A stretch of DNA of 64,000 nucleotides from Lacrimispora sphenoides JCM 1415 (GCF_900105615.1 NZ_LT630003.1:3348001-3412000), one strand, 5' to 3'; positions 1-9,674 are shown, counted from the first letter of the stretch. Notes: generated by a model from the sequence alone, not told the origin. Numbers and translations: made by a program.

Positions 1-658
1 ATCCACCGATCAGCGCACCTAAAAATCCAGCATTCAATGTGCTGGCAAGCATACCACCCACCATACCGGGCAGAAGGCCGGGCCGGTCTGAGATGGAGTG
101 TCCGATAAATCCTCCCAGAATTGGGAACATGAGAGCCATGCAGACTCCGCCTCCAATCATGCTGAAGGCCTGTGCAATCGGCCCCTCCGAATGGATGCCG
201 CCGAATGCAAAAGAAAGGGCAATACAGATGCCTCCCGCCACAACAAAGGGAATCATATAGGAAACACCTGCCATCAGATGTTTGTAGACACTAACCTTTT
301 GTTTCGTATTTTGCACTGCACTTGTGTCCATACCTGCCTCAGCGTTCTTGTAAATATATGTACTTGCCAGCGCCTTCTCAATGATCTCACCGGCCTTGTT
401 GATGCCGTCCTCCACATTGGTCTCATACAGACGTTTTCCATGAAACCGTTCCTTGTTGACACCGGTATTGGCTGCGATAAGCACTGCATCTGCTGCGGCA
501 ATGTCTTCCGCTGTAAGTACATTTTCTGCACCAATGGATCCCTGTGTTTCAACCTTGATCTCGTGCCCCATAGATTTAGCTTCCATCATAAGTTTCTCTG
601 CAGCCATATAAGTATGTGCGATTCCTGTGGAGCAGGAAGTAATTGCTACTAATTTCAT
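1..658 (-). CDS. Fructose-type PTS transporter subunit IIBC (3' end outside window)
   Basis: Membrane PTS permease that phosphorylates a fructose-like sugar during uptake. 219 codons are visible from the ATG at 658 and the frame runs off the left edge. Residues 1-100 are an EIIB-Fru domain with the phospho-cysteine near residue 9 in ITSCSTGIAHTYMAAEKL (family usually CPTGIAHT). After a linker, the start of the EIIC domain (KHLMAGVSYMIPFVVAGG, about residue 130) and hydrophobic segments follow. The start codon overlaps the stop of the upstream EIIA gene (ATGA), so the two are translationally coupled. The substrate could be fructose, mannose or a related sugar; the DeoC aldolase upstream does not settle it. 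The family call is secure, the substrate is not. Confidence 0.9.
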   Translation of the reverse strand, partial: MKLVAITSCSTGIAHTYMAAEKLMMEAKSMGHEIKVETQGSIGAENVLTAEDIAAADAVLIAANTGVNKERFHGKRLYETNVEDGINKAGEIIEKALASTYIYKNAEAGMDTSAVQNTKQKVSVYKHLMAGVSYMIPFVVAGGICIALSFAFGGIHSEGPIAQAFSMIGGGVCMALMFPILGGFIGHSISDRPGLLPGMVGGMLASTLNAGFLGALIGG

Positions 659-1116
659 AAAGAAACCCCCTCTTCTAAAATAGTGAACAGTTGTCTTTTA
701 TCCTCACATGTCAGTAAACGGCTTCTGAATTCTTCATGCATCAGGCTTCTTGCAAGCTTTGCCAATATCTTTAAATGCAGATCATCCGTTGTGTCCGGAA
801 CTGCAATCAGAAAGATCAGGGATGCAAGGCTCCCATCTGGGGCATTGAAATTCACACCGTCTTTGCTTTTCGCAAAAACCAGGGCCGGACTCTTCACCGT
901 GTGGCTCTTACCATGAGGAATTGCCACCTGCATGCCGATTCCTGTAGGTCCGATTGCCTCCCGCTCCATCACGGTCTCCAGAAAGACCGCTTCGTCTTCA
1001 ATCCGGCCTTCTGCCTTTAGCAGGGCAATCATATCCGTCAGACATTTCTCCTTATGGTCTGCCGATAAATCTGTAATCATTAAATCTTCATTGATTAAAG
1101 CTGAAATTTTTAACAT
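655..1116 (-). CDS. Fructose-type PTS EIIA component
   Basis: Cytoplasmic phosphocarrier that takes phosphate from HPr and passes it to EIIB. At 153 aa it is the usual length of a PTS_EIIA type-2 domain. The phosphorylated histidine is His68 in VAIPHGKSHTV, preceded by the family signature EREAIGPTGIGMQ. It lies between deoC (22 nt upstream) and EIIBC (4 nt overlap), so the order deoC-EIIA-EIIBC looks like one operon read leftwards. The ribosome site is weak (GGGTGGGGA, about 8 nt before the ATG). Confidence 0.9.
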   Translation of the reverse strand: MLKISALINEDLMITDLSADHKEKCLTDMIALLKAEGRIEDEAVFLETVMEREAIGPTGIGMQVAIPHGKSHTVKSPALVFAKSKDGVNFNAPDGSLASLIFLIAVPDTTDDLHLKILAKLARSLMHEEFRSRLLTCEDKRQLFTILEEGVSL

Positions 1117-1138
1117 GTTTGTTCCCCACCCTCATCTT

Positions 1139-1837
1139 TTAGTAGCCGGACTTCAAAGCTTCACGGTAGCCTTCCAGTATCCTAAAGCTGCTGCTGGTGC
1201 CGATGCGCTCAGCTCCTGCTTCAATCATCTGCCTGCAGGTTTCCCAGTCACGTATTCCTCCTGCTGCCTTCACTTTGATTTCTTCTCCTACGACCTCTTT
1301 CATCAGCCTCACATCTTCCGCAGTTGCCCCGCTTGTTCCAAACCCGGTAGAGGTCTTGACAAAATCCGGTTTTACTTTTTTGGCAATCTCCGCGGCTTTA
1401 CGGATCTCATCTTTTTCGAGATAGCAGTTTTCAAAGATAACTTTACTTAAAACACCTGCTTTCCGGCAGATATCACAGATCTGCCTCATCTCTTCTTCTA
1501 TGTAATCATAATTTCCGTTTTTCAGTTCTCCGATATTGATTACATAATCAATTTCATCCGCCCCATGTAAAATCGCATCCTGCGTCTCGAAGCACTTTGT
1601 CTCGATGGTTGTCTGCCCCAAAGGAAATCCAATAGCGGCCCCCACATGGACCGGAGTATCCTTTAACAGGGATCTGCAATAGGCAACCGGTGAGGAGTTG
1701 ATCGCAACCATCTTAAAACCATTCTCTTTTGCCTCCCTGCACAGCTGATCAAAATCAGCTTTTACCGCACCGGCTTTTAAGCAGGTATGGTCAAACAGAT
1801 TTGCCAGCTTTGCTTCCGTTAACTCACTTAGTTTCAT
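1139..1837 (-). CDS. deoC: Deoxyribose-phosphate aldolase
   Basis: Class I aldolase cleaving 2-deoxyribose 5-phosphate to glyceraldehyde 3-phosphate and acetaldehyde. The 232-aa protein is a TIM barrel: Schiff-base Lys161 in FVKTSTGFGTSGAT, the second lysine Lys190 in VKAAGGIR, and the conserved Asp in DEIDYVINIG near residue 97. A start 13 codons upstream (1876) is possible, but the ATG at 1837 has the good ribosome site (AAAGGAAA, 7 nt). It is the first gene of an operon with a fructose-type PTS, an unusual partner. It may therefore serve a deoxy-sugar route rather than nucleoside salvage; that is inference. A strong promoter lies just upstream. Confidence 0.9.
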   Translation of the reverse strand: MKLSELTEAKLANLFDHTCLKAGAVKADFDQLCREAKENGFKMVAINSSPVAYCRSLLKDTPVHVGAAIGFPLGQTTIETKCFETQDAILHGADEIDYVINIGELKNGNYDYIEEEMRQICDICRKAGVLSKVIFENCYLEKDEIRKAAEIAKKVKPDFVKTSTGFGTSGATAEDVRLMKEVVGEEIKVKAAGGIRDWETCRQMIEAGAERIGTSSSFRILEGYREALKSGY

Positions 1838-1887
1838 TCTTTCATTTCCTTTCTCTTTATTTTTGTTTAGTTTCATATCTCAATTTT

Positions 1888-1915
1888 ATATTATCATAAT
1901 TTTTGTATTTGTCAA
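1888..1915 (-). promoter_or_regulatory. Sigma-A-type promoter of the deoC-PTS operon
   Basis: On the minus strand: -35 TTGACA (1910-1915), 16-nt spacer, -10 TAATAT (1888-1893), about 50 nt before the deoC start. The stretch 1838-2010 is very AT-rich and holds no gene. Confidence 0.65.
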
Positions 1916-2010
1916 CATTTTGCTTTCATATATTTTTGATTTCTTTGTTTTGATTTTACTTCAAACAATTTTATTGCTGTGTATTGACAGAATTAAATGT
2001 TAATATATAA

Positions 2011-2045
2011 ACAAAAAAATACCCCGTCCTATCAAAAGGACGGGG
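2011..2045 (-). terminator. Rho-independent terminator of the alpha-glucoside PTS/GH4 operon
   Basis: A perfect 9-bp stem (CCCCGTCCT at 2022-2030 and AGGACGGGG at 2037-2045) with a 6-nt loop, followed on the minus strand by TATTTTTTTGTTT. It lies 47 nt beyond the GH4 stop. Confidence 0.92.
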
Positions 2046-2091
2046 CTAAAGTCTCCCTAAGAGCTTTATTATTTAACTAATTGCGATAATC

Positions 2092-3423
<1,332 letters not shown>

Positions 3424-3452
3424 TTACCTCCTTGCTTTGTCTGGTTTATCAC

Positions 3453-5045
3453 TTAGTTACTCTCGCCGTTTCCCAGCTCCTCATCGACAGCCCTTCTTAC
3501 AGCAGTAACCTTTAACCCATAAATTACCTGAACGTTATTGCCCTTTTTCACCACACCATTGGCTCCGGTGCCGTTTTTCAGCACATCCTCCAGTACCAGG
3601 TCCGGATCTGTAAGGATCAGGCGAAGACGGGTGAAGCAGTTATCCACTTTTTCAATATTACCTGCTCCGCCCAGGGCTTTTATAATCAACGCGGCATCCA
3701 CATCATCGGCGTCTTTTCCCTCTTTTTCAGAAGCAACCTTTTCTTTATATTCCGCCTTGGTGTGAAGCTTCATTTCCATTCCTTCTGTTTCCCGTCCCAG
3801 AGTCTTTAAATTCAGTTTTGTAATGAGAAGGCGGAATATGGCATAATAGACTACAAAAAATATAAGGCCTGTAACGATATACATGGGCCATCCGGTTTTT
3901 TGAATTCCCAGAGGTACATTGAAAAGCAGGAAATCCAAAAAGCCGTTAGGACCGATGGCACGGACATTCAATATATTAAGAACTACCATGCTGAGTCCGC
4001 TTAACCCCGCATGAACAATAAACAGGACCGGAGCCACGAACATAAAGGAAAATTCAATAGGCTCTGTAACACCTGCAATGAAAGAAGTGAATGCAGCAGG
4101 AATCAGAATGGCTTTTATCTTATTACGGTTTTCCGGTCTAGCCGTATGATACATGGCAAGACAGGCACCCATAAGGCCGAACATTTTGGAAATACCTCTT
4201 GCATCCCATATCACTGACCGGGACAGTACCTGAATGGAAGGGTCTGCGATTTCTGCATAATAAATGTTCCTTGCACCCTCAAACACCTGCCCCCCTATGG
4301 TTTCAATGCCTCCAAGAGAGGTATATAAAAACGGGGTATAGACCAGATGATGAAGGCCTGTTGGTATTAAAAGACGTTCCAGGGCACCGTAAATAAAGAT
4401 CCCGAAGTTTCCGGAACGATTAATGAATCCTCCAAGGCTGGTGATTCCCATCTGGACAAAAGGCCATACATAAGTAAGGAGCACAGCCAGTAAAACGGTC
4501 ACTGGAATCAATACGATGAATACAAACCTGGAACCACCGTAAATCTGGAACGCATTTTGAAATTCTGTTTCACAAAACCGGTTATGGACCATGGCCGTTA
4601 CGATTCCCAGAATAATTCCAAGGAACACGCCCATGTCCAGGATCTGTACGCCAAGGACCATGGCCTGACCCGTTCCCCTTAAAGATTCCCCTGTAAACAG
4701 GATCCCCGTCAGGGTCATGAACTTGTTCATGGCGTTAATGAATACCAGAAATCCTAAAAGACCGGTAAAACCAGCCTCATATTTCTTCTTATTGGCAAGC
4801 CCGGCTGCAAGTCCCACACAGAAAATCAGCCCCAGGTTGTTTAAGATCGAAACCAGGGAACCGGACAAAATGGTGCCAAAGCCCTTTGTCACCGGATTGT
4901 CCATAAAGGGCAGAAGCTCCAGCAATTTTGCATTGGTAAATAAGTTTCCCACAGCGATTAAAATACCTGCGATGGGCAGGATCAAAACCGGGATGAACAT
5001 TGCTTTTGAAAAGCGCTGCAACTGATCCATCACTTTATCTTTCAT
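3453..5045 (-). CDS. Alpha-glucoside PTS transporter subunit IICB
   Basis: Inner-membrane permease that imports and phosphorylates alpha-glucosides such as maltose. 530 aa: an EIIC-Glc domain with about ten hydrophobic segments (residues 1-420), a linker rich in charged residues, then an EIIB domain (about 445-525) with the phospho-cysteine in KVDNCFTRLRLIL. There is no EIIA domain, so a shared EIIA-Glc elsewhere must supply phosphate. I chose the ATG at 5045 because GGAGG lies 8 nt before it; an in-frame TTG 5 codons upstream overlaps that site. The adjacent GH4 enzyme of the CDMP class supports an alpha-glucoside substrate. Confidence 0.92.
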   Translation of the reverse strand: MKDKVMDQLQRFSKAMFIPVLILPIAGILIAVGNLFTNAKLLELLPFMDNPVTKGFGTILSGSLVSILNNLGLIFCVGLAAGLANKKKYEAGFTGLLGFLVFINAMNKFMTLTGILFTGESLRGTGQAMVLGVQILDMGVFLGIILGIVTAMVHNRFCETEFQNAFQIYGGSRFVFIVLIPVTVLLAVLLTYVWPFVQMGITSLGGFINRSGNFGIFIYGALERLLIPTGLHHLVYTPFLYTSLGGIETIGGQVFEGARNIYYAEIADPSIQVLSRSVIWDARGISKMFGLMGACLAMYHTARPENRNKIKAILIPAAFTSFIAGVTEPIEFSFMFVAPVLFIVHAGLSGLSMVVLNILNVRAIGPNGFLDFLLFNVPLGIQKTGWPMYIVTGLIFFVVYYAIFRLLITKLNLKTLGRETEGMEMKLHTKAEYKEKVASEKEGKDADDVDAALIIKALGGAGNIEKVDNCFTRLRLILTDPDLVLEDVLKNGTGANGVVKKGNNVQVIYGLKVTAVRRAVDEELGNGESN

Positions 5046-5087
5046 TCTCTTTTCCTCCAACTATCAATGAATGGTTTTCTGTTTTTC

Positions 5088-5101
5088 ATTTCACGTGAAA
5101 T
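5088..5101. promoter_or_regulatory. Perfect 14-bp palindrome, candidate operator
   Basis: ATTTCACGTGAAAT is fully self-complementary and lies about 10 nt downstream of the -10 box of the alpha-glucoside PTS promoter, where a repressor would block transcription. The RpiR-type regulator gene next door is the natural candidate to bind it. Confidence 0.5.
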
Positions 5102-5111
5102 TCATACCCGT

Positions 5112-5140
5112 ATTATAGCGGCCGTCTCCCCCTTTGTATA
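5112..5140 (-). promoter_or_regulatory. Promoter of the alpha-glucoside PTS/GH4 operon
   Basis: Minus strand: -35 TATACA (5135-5140), 17-nt spacer, perfect -10 TATAAT (5112-5117). It lies 67 nt before the start of the IICB gene. Confidence 0.7.
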
Positions 5141-5159
5141 TACTTTGGTAAAGAATAGG

Positions 5160-5187
5160 AACCTGTTATTCCAAGTGGTAACAGGTT
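5160..5187. promoter_or_regulatory. Inverted repeat upstream of the PTS promoter
   Basis: AACCTGTTA (5160-5168) and TAACAGGTT (5179-5187) form a perfect 9-bp dyad with a 10-nt spacer. It ends 19 nt upstream of the -35 box, an activator-like position, and lies between the promoter and the terminator of the regulator gene. Confidence 0.45.
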
Positions 5188-5229
5188 TCAAAAAAAATCC
5201 GGATGCCGCTATTTTAAACGTCATCCGGA
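5188..5229 (-). terminator. Terminator of the RpiR regulator gene
   Basis: TCCGGATG (5198-5205) pairs with CATCCGGA (5222-5229), an 8-bp perfect stem, followed on the minus strand by eight T. It lies 5 nt after the regulator stop and separates it from the PTS promoter. Confidence 0.85.
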
Positions 5230-5233
5230 ACCT

Positions 5234-6007
5234 TTATTCTTCTTTTTTATCCATATTTTGAAGTACCTTATGATATTCGTAGATTAAAAGCTCCATCAGC
5301 ATGAACACATTTGGGAAAAATGTGTTTGCCATCATATTTCTGTCATCCAGCTTATTGCTATCCTCTATGCGAAACTGCATATCTGTTATGGAACTGACCC
5401 GGTTTTCCGCCTCATTGGTAAAGGACACGGTAAAAATGCCGTTCTCTCTGGCAGTTTTCACCCGGTCTGCTACCCAGTCCGTTTCTCCTGACCTGGAAAC
5501 TACAATAAGCATTTTCATATTCTCCAGATTGTTTTCAAAAACACCGATGGAATCCATCCCATTGGAGTAAATGCATTTTATCCCAAGGACAAGAAGTTTT
5601 TTTGTTAAATATTCCACAGGAATGGCGGAAAAGCCGGTTGCGTACAAAAATACGTAACCTACATCCAGTTGGCCCAGGCGCCTGGCAAATTCCCGGATGT
5701 CTTCATAGGAATTATACTTTAAAAGAGAGTTAGAGCAAAAGCTGTTGATAAACTGCATTCCGGCATCCTCATTGTCCCTGGCCCGGTTTACAAGCGGCAG
5801 CAGCTTGTAATACATGTCCACAAACCCGCTGTAGCCCAGCTTTTTTGTCAGGCGCATAATGGTTGAGGTGGAGGTGTAATTTTCCTTTGCAACTCCCCTC
5901 ACCCCCATTTTAAGCATGGAATCCATGTGTTCAATGATATAACGGAGAACACTGTCCTCCACCTCAGTCAGGTTCTTTCCCGCTGTCAGTTTGCTTAAAT
6001 CCACCAT
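5234..6007 (-). CDS. RpiR/MurR-family transcriptional regulator
   Basis: Cytoplasmic sugar-phosphate-responsive regulator, 257 aa. The N-terminal HTH_6 domain is about residues 15-80 (GVRGVAKENYTSTSTIMRLTKKLGYSGF), followed by a SIS sugar-isomerase fold at about 105-235 (YLFATGFSA region, VVSRSGETDWVADRV). The ATG at 6007 is preferred over one 12 codons upstream because AAGGA precedes it and the upstream ATG has no ribosome site. Its place beside the alpha-glucoside PTS/GH4 operon suggests that it controls that operon, possibly through the palindrome at 5088 or the dyad at 5160. Activator or repressor role is not visible. Confidence 0.85.
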   Translation of the reverse strand: MVDLSKLTAGKNLTEVEDSVLRYIIEHMDSMLKMGVRGVAKENYTSTSTIMRLTKKLGYSGFVDMYYKLLPLVNRARDNEDAGMQFINSFCSNSLLKYNSYEDIREFARRLGQLDVGYVFLYATGFSAIPVEYLTKKLLVLGIKCIYSNGMDSIGVFENNLENMKMLIVVSRSGETDWVADRVKTARENGIFTVSFTNEAENRVSSITDMQFRIEDSNKLDDRNMMANTFFPNVFMLMELLIYEYHKVLQNMDKKEE

Positions 6008-6046
6008 TCCTGCTATCCTTCTTTCCTCATTCTCGTCTCTCATCCA

Positions 6047-6334
6047 TTATAAAAAATCTTCATACCCCTGAATCATGGGATAAGGGGCGCAGTCCTTTAA
6101 GGCCGCGGTTATGGTTCCCTTCACATAGGTGCTGAACCCCTGGCGGCGAAAATCTTCCTTGTTCTTATTTTTTATCAGCCGGCCGCCTCTGCCCAGTTCT
6201 CCGATGTAATTCCCATTCTGGTCGTAGATTTCTTTTCCATAGAATTTCCCAAGAATCCTTCCGTCACAAGCAGCCAGGTAATCCCTCTGCCTTACTCCGA
6301 TATAGTTTCCCTGCCAATTCCAGTATCGTTCCAT
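6047..6334 (-). CDS. Small conserved-looking protein with GNYIG repeats
   Basis: 95 aa, no signal peptide or membrane segment. GNYIG appears twice (GNYIGVRQ near residue 9 and GNYIGELG near residue 42) together with GKFYGKEIYD, which suggests a repeated short beta-strand unit. A basic middle (IKNKNKEDFRRQ) follows. The ribosome site AAGGA precedes the ATG. It ends 40 nt before the RpiR regulator start and is probably co-transcribed with it. I do not recognise a function. Confidence 0.6.
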   Translation of the reverse strand: MERYWNWQGNYIGVRQRDYLAACDGRILGKFYGKEIYDQNGNYIGELGRGGRLIKNKNKEDFRRQGFSTYVKGTITAALKDCAPYPMIQGYEDFL

Positions 6335-6507
6335 TGAAATCCATCCTTCCTCTTATCATTCTCTGCAATCATACACCATTTTTCCTCAAAAAGAAACACT
6401 TTAGGGTGGCACATTGCTAAATTTTCAATGAATGCTGGATTTTTCACGGGTTCTGTTATATAATCAACAGAAAAAACACAGATTAATCACATACACAGGA
6501 GGATGCC

Positions 6508-7536
6508 ATGGGATTTCAATACGTAAACAATCTGCCAAGCCCGGAAGAAATTAAGGAACGCTTTCCACTTCCAGCAGAATTTAAAGCCCTTAAAATAGAA
6601 CGCGATCAAGCCATCAGCGATGTACTCACAGGAAAAAGCGATAAATTCCTTGTTATTATCGGTCCTTGCTCCGCTGACAATGAGGAGTCTGTTTCTGATT
6701 ATGTAAACCGGCTTGTGAAGGTACAGGAAAAGACAAAAGACCGTCTGATCCTCATCCCGAGAATTTATACCAATAAACCCAGAACCACGGGAGAAGGATA
6801 CAAGGGAATGCTTCACCAGCCTGATCCGGAAAAAAAACCGGACATGCACGAAGGTCTCATTGCCATCCGCAGGATGCACATGAATGTGTTCCTTGAAACC
6901 GGTTTATCCACAGCAGATGAGATGCTGTATCCGGAAAACCTGGGATATCTTGATGATATTATGTCTTACATTGCCATTGGTGCCCGTTCCGTGGAAAACC
7001 AGCAGCACCGTCTGACTTCCAGTGCCTGTGACGTTGCCGTGGGCATGAAAAATCCTACCAGCGGAGACATGTCCGTTATGCTTAACTCCGTAGTGGCCGC
7101 ACAGCAGGCCCATGATTTCACCTACAGAGGTTGGGAAGTGAGAAGCAAGGGCAATCCATTGGCCCACACCATCCTAAGAGGTGCGGTCAACAAGCACGGC
7201 CAGTGCATCCCCAACTACCATTTTGAAGATTTATTCCTTCTTCATGAGATGTACAGCCGCCGCAATCTCCAGAACCCGGCCTGCATCGTGGACACCAACC
7301 ACTCCAATTCCAACAAGAAATATAAGGAGCAGTTCCGTATTTCCAAGGAAGTCCTGCACAGCAGAAAGCATTCCCCGGAAATCCGTTCCCTGGTAAAAGG
7401 CCTGATGATTGAAAGCTACATTGAGCCGGGCAGCCAGAAAGTTGGAGAAGGCATTTACGGAAAATCCATCACCGATCCCTGTCTGGGATGGGAAGATTCC
7501 GAGCGTCTGATCTATGAAATTGCTGAAAATGCATAA
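6508..7536 (+). CDS. 3-deoxy-7-phosphoheptulonate synthase (class I, AroFGH type)
   Basis: First enzyme of the shikimate pathway: condenses phosphoenolpyruvate and erythrose 4-phosphate to DAHP. 342 aa, matching the type I-alpha family. Visible blocks are VIIGPCSADN (metal-binding Cys), RIYTNKPRTTGEGYKG (PEP-binding RxxxxKPRT), GARSVENQQHR, GMKNPTSGD and DTNHSNSNKKY (metal-binding His and Asp). GGAGG lies 6 nt before the ATG. It is monocistronic: divergent from the small protein at 6047 and closed by its own terminator. I see no T-box or other leader signal upstream, so feedback by an aromatic amino acid is the likely control, which is family knowledge. Confidence 0.95.
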   Translation: MGFQYVNNLPSPEEIKERFPLPAEFKALKIERDQAISDVLTGKSDKFLVIIGPCSADNEESVSDYVNRLVKVQEKTKDRLILIPRIYTNKPRTTGEGYKGMLHQPDPEKKPDMHEGLIAIRRMHMNVFLETGLSTADEMLYPENLGYLDDIMSYIAIGARSVENQQHRLTSSACDVAVGMKNPTSGDMSVMLNSVVAAQQAHDFTYRGWEVRSKGNPLAHTILRGAVNKHGQCIPNYHFEDLFLLHEMYSRRNLQNPACIVDTNHSNSNKKYKEQFRISKEVLHSRKHSPEIRSLVKGLMIESYIEPGSQKVGEGIYGKSITDPCLGWEDSERLIYEIAENA

Positions 7537-7556
7537 TATAATATTTTAATTCAAGT

Positions 7557-7599
7557 CATGCCAGAGGCATTTTTACTGTCTCCGGCATGTTTCTTTTTA
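7557..7599 (+). terminator. Terminator after DAHP synthase
   Basis: CATGCCAGAG (7557-7566) pairs with CTCCGGCATG (7580-7589) with one mismatch, followed by TTTCTTTTT. Confidence 0.8.
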
Positions 7600-7773
7600 C
7601 TGATTACTATCCGTATTCTCCGATTGTTATTAGTAATTAACCTTTTTTTTAATTATTTTTCAATTTTCTCTTGTTTTTCTAATAAGAGATGATAAAATAA
7701 AATTGAAGTCATTCATATGACTCTTCATCCTGTTGATATCTATATACCCCTCTATGTTGTTGGCACGCTCATG

Positions 7774-7789
7774 CCGGGTTTATCCGGCT
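7774..7789 (+). promoter_or_regulatory. Small hairpin just before the HPr-like gene's ribosome site
   Basis: GCCGG and CCGGC form a 5-bp stem with a 6-nt loop, 9 nt before the AAGGAGG at 7798-7804. It could affect translation initiation, but may be incidental. The rest of 7600-7811 is AT-rich with no gene. Confidence 0.3.
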
Positions 7790-7811
7790 ATCAGGAAAAG
7801 GAGGTATGGGT

Positions 7812-8057
7812 ATGCGGACCATTGAAGTCGATATCCAGCTGCGTTACACCCCCATTCCCCTCGCGCTTTTAATCAACACCGCTAATGCCTTTGACTGTGA
7901 TATCTATATTGACTACGGTTTAACAAAGGTGAATGTCAAGAACTACGACGAGATGAAAAAAGGGCTTAACACGCAGAACCGGAACTTACAATTTAATTTC
8001 GACGGCATTGATGAGCTGGCCGCCGAAGGACGGATCGAGATGCTGTTTCAACCGTAA
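7812..8057 (+). CDS. HPr-like protein without the phospho-histidine
   Basis: 81 aa, the size of HPr. The pattern VNVKNYDEMKKGL followed by NFDGIDELAAEG resembles the second half of HPr (Ser46 helix, then the ADG.DE.EA segment). The site where HPr has GLHARPAT reads RYTPIPLAL here, so the catalytic His15 is missing. The Ser46 phosphorylation site is also not evident. It cannot be a normal sugar-PTS phosphocarrier; a regulatory paralogue (Crh-like in concept) or a diverged protein is more likely. The ATG at 7812 has AAGGAGG 7 nt upstream; the ATG at 7806 is too close to it. It is monocistronic. The family assignment is by eye. Confidence 0.6.
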   Translation: MRTIEVDIQLRYTPIPLALLINTANAFDCDIYIDYGLTKVNVKNYDEMKKGLNTQNRNLQFNFDGIDELAAEGRIEMLFQP

Positions 8058-8090
8058 TCCGTCAGAAAGGAACCTTTATGAACTATCATA

Positions 8091-8143
8091 AAAAAGAGAG
8101 TTGATATTAGCATAACGCTGATCATCAACTCTCTTTTCTATAT
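8091..8143. terminator. Bidirectional terminator between the HPr-like gene and uppP
   Basis: AAAAGAGAGTTGAT (8092-8105) and ATCAACTCTCTTTT (8124-8137) form a perfect 14-bp stem with T-rich flanks on both strands, serving the two convergent genes. Confidence 0.88.
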
Positions 8144-8147
8144 TTCC

Positions 8148-8981
8148 TTAACCAAGGAAAGCAGTAATGGTAAAATACAAAAGCACCACTGCTCCCAATA
8201 CAATTCTGTAATATCCGAAGAATTTAAAATCATGCTGTCTGATATATCCCATTAAGAACTTAATCGAATAAACAGAAACTACAAAAGCAATCACCATGCC
8301 TAAAATCAGATAGAAGACCTGAGGTCCGGTAAAATTCATTCCATATTTCACAACCTTTAAAAGGCTGGCTCCAAACATCACCGGTATTCCCAGGAAAAAG
8401 GAAAACTCTGCGGAAGCCGCCCGGGAACAGCCCAGGATCATGGCGCCGAGAATGGTGGCACCGGAACGTGAGGTACCCGGAATCAGGGCCAGAAGCTGAA
8501 ACAGTCCGATCCAAAGAGCTGTCTGGTAAGAGATATCTCCCACCTTCTGAACTTCAAAGCTCCGGTACTGGTTCCTGTTCTCAATGATGATAAACAGCAC
8601 ACCATAAAGGATCAGGGTCGCCGCCACTACATAGCCGTTCATCAGATACTCATCAAGGATATCATCCACCAGGAACCCGATCACTGCTGCGGGAATACAG
8701 GCTAAGATGATCTTTGACCATAGAACCAGAGTGGCCTGCTTCTGCGCCGGTTTTTTCCTGACGGAAAAGGGGTTAAGCTTGTCAAAATACAAAACCAGCA
8801 CCGCCAGAATCGCCCCCAGCTGAATGACAACCAAAAACATATTTTTAAATGCACTCGGCTGATTTAAGTGTATAATCTCATCTACCAGGATCATGTGGCC
8901 CGTACTGCTTATGGGCAGCCACTCTGTAAAGCCCTCCACAATTCCAAGAACAATTACTTTTAAAATCTCAATGATATTCAT
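8148..8981 (-). CDS. uppP: Undecaprenyl-diphosphatase (BacA type)
   Basis: Integral membrane enzyme that dephosphorylates undecaprenyl diphosphate, recycling the lipid carrier of peptidoglycan synthesis; extra copies give bacitracin resistance. 277 aa with about eight hydrophobic segments. The two active-site blocks are [17 protein letters not shown] (residues 16-32) and [17 protein letters not shown] (about 168-184). It is last in the run hisH-hisF-ung-uppP on the minus strand, 18 nt after ung, and ends at the bidirectional terminator. Confidence 0.95.
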   Translation of the reverse strand: MNIIEILKVIVLGIVEGFTEWLPISSTGHMILVDEIIHLNQPSAFKNMFLVVIQLGAILAVLVLYFDKLNPFSVRKKPAQKQATLVLWSKIILACIPAAVIGFLVDDILDEYLMNGYVVAATLILYGVLFIIIENRNQYRSFEVQKVGDISYQTALWIGLFQLLALIPGTSRSGATILGAMILGCSRAASAEFSFFLGIPVMFGASLLKVVKYGMNFTGPQVFYLILGMVIAFVVSVYSIKFLMGYIRQHDFKFFGYYRIVLGAVVLLYFTITAFLG

Positions 8982-8999
8982 TCCTTTTCCCCTGTCTTT

Positions 9000-9674
9000 T
9001 TAAATATTTTCAATCTGCCAGTCAATAGGCTCCAACCCATTTTCCTTTAAATAGGCATTGGTTCTGCTAAAGTGTTTACAGCCAAAGAATCCCCTGTAAG
9101 CGGAAAGAGGGCTGGGATGAGGCGCCTCCAGAATGAGGTGCCTTGGGTTTGTTAACATGACCTTCTTATTCTGGGCCGGGCGTCCCCATAAAAGGAATAC
9201 CATAGGCCGGTCCTGTTTATTTAAAATTTTAATGGCTGCATCCGTAAAGGTCTCCCAGCCGATCCCCTGGTGGGAATTGGCTGCATGGGCACGCACCGTA
9301 AGCACCGTATTTAGGAGCATGACCCCCTGATCTGCCCACTTTTTTAAATATCCGTTATTTGGAACCTCACAGCCAAGATCTTCCCGAAGCTCCTGATAAA
9401 TATTAACAAGGGACGGAGGAATATCCACATCTGGCTTTACGGAAAAACAAAGCCCGTGGGCCTGCCCATTATTATGATAAGGATCCTGACCTAAAATCAC
9501 TACCTTTGCATTGGAAAGAGGCGTGAACTGAAACGCGTTAAAAATGTCGTTTGGGTCAGGAAAGACCTGGGTCTTTTCATATTCATGCTTCACTTTCTGA
9601 TAAAGTTCCCTGTAATATGGCTTTTTAAACTCTTCGCTTAAGGGTTCCAGCCAGTCGTTCTCAATTGCTCCCAT
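9000..9674 (-). CDS. ung: Uracil-DNA glycosylase, family 1
   Basis: Removes uracil from DNA in base-excision repair. 224 aa, usual length. Motif A is GQDPYHNNGQAHGL with catalytic Asp64. Motif B, HPSPLSAYRGFFGCKHF near residue 185, holds the catalytic His. LLNTVLTVRAHAANSH is the conserved middle segment. It lies between hisF (51 nt upstream) and uppP (18 nt downstream), all in one direction, so co-transcription is likely without functional linkage. Confidence 0.96.
   Translation of the reverse strand: MGAIENDWLEPLSEEFKKPYYRELYQKVKHEYEKTQVFPDPNDIFNAFQFTPLSNAKVVILGQDPYHNNGQAHGLCFSVKPDVDIPPSLVNIYQELREDLGCEVPNNGYLKKWADQGVMLLNTVLTVRAHAANSHQGIGWETFTDAAIKILNKQDRPMVFLLWGRPAQNKKVMLTNPRHLILEAPHPSPLSAYRGFFGCKHFSRTNAYLKENGLEPIDWQIENI

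Noticed and set aside
98..1450. Rightward open frames opposite the fructose PTS and deoC
   Set aside because: They are antisense shadows of well-recognised leftward genes and show no family motif or ribosome site.
6335..6507. T-box leader before DAHP synthase
   Set aside because: The gap to the ATG is about 170 nt without the T-box sequence or a terminator, so no such leader fits.
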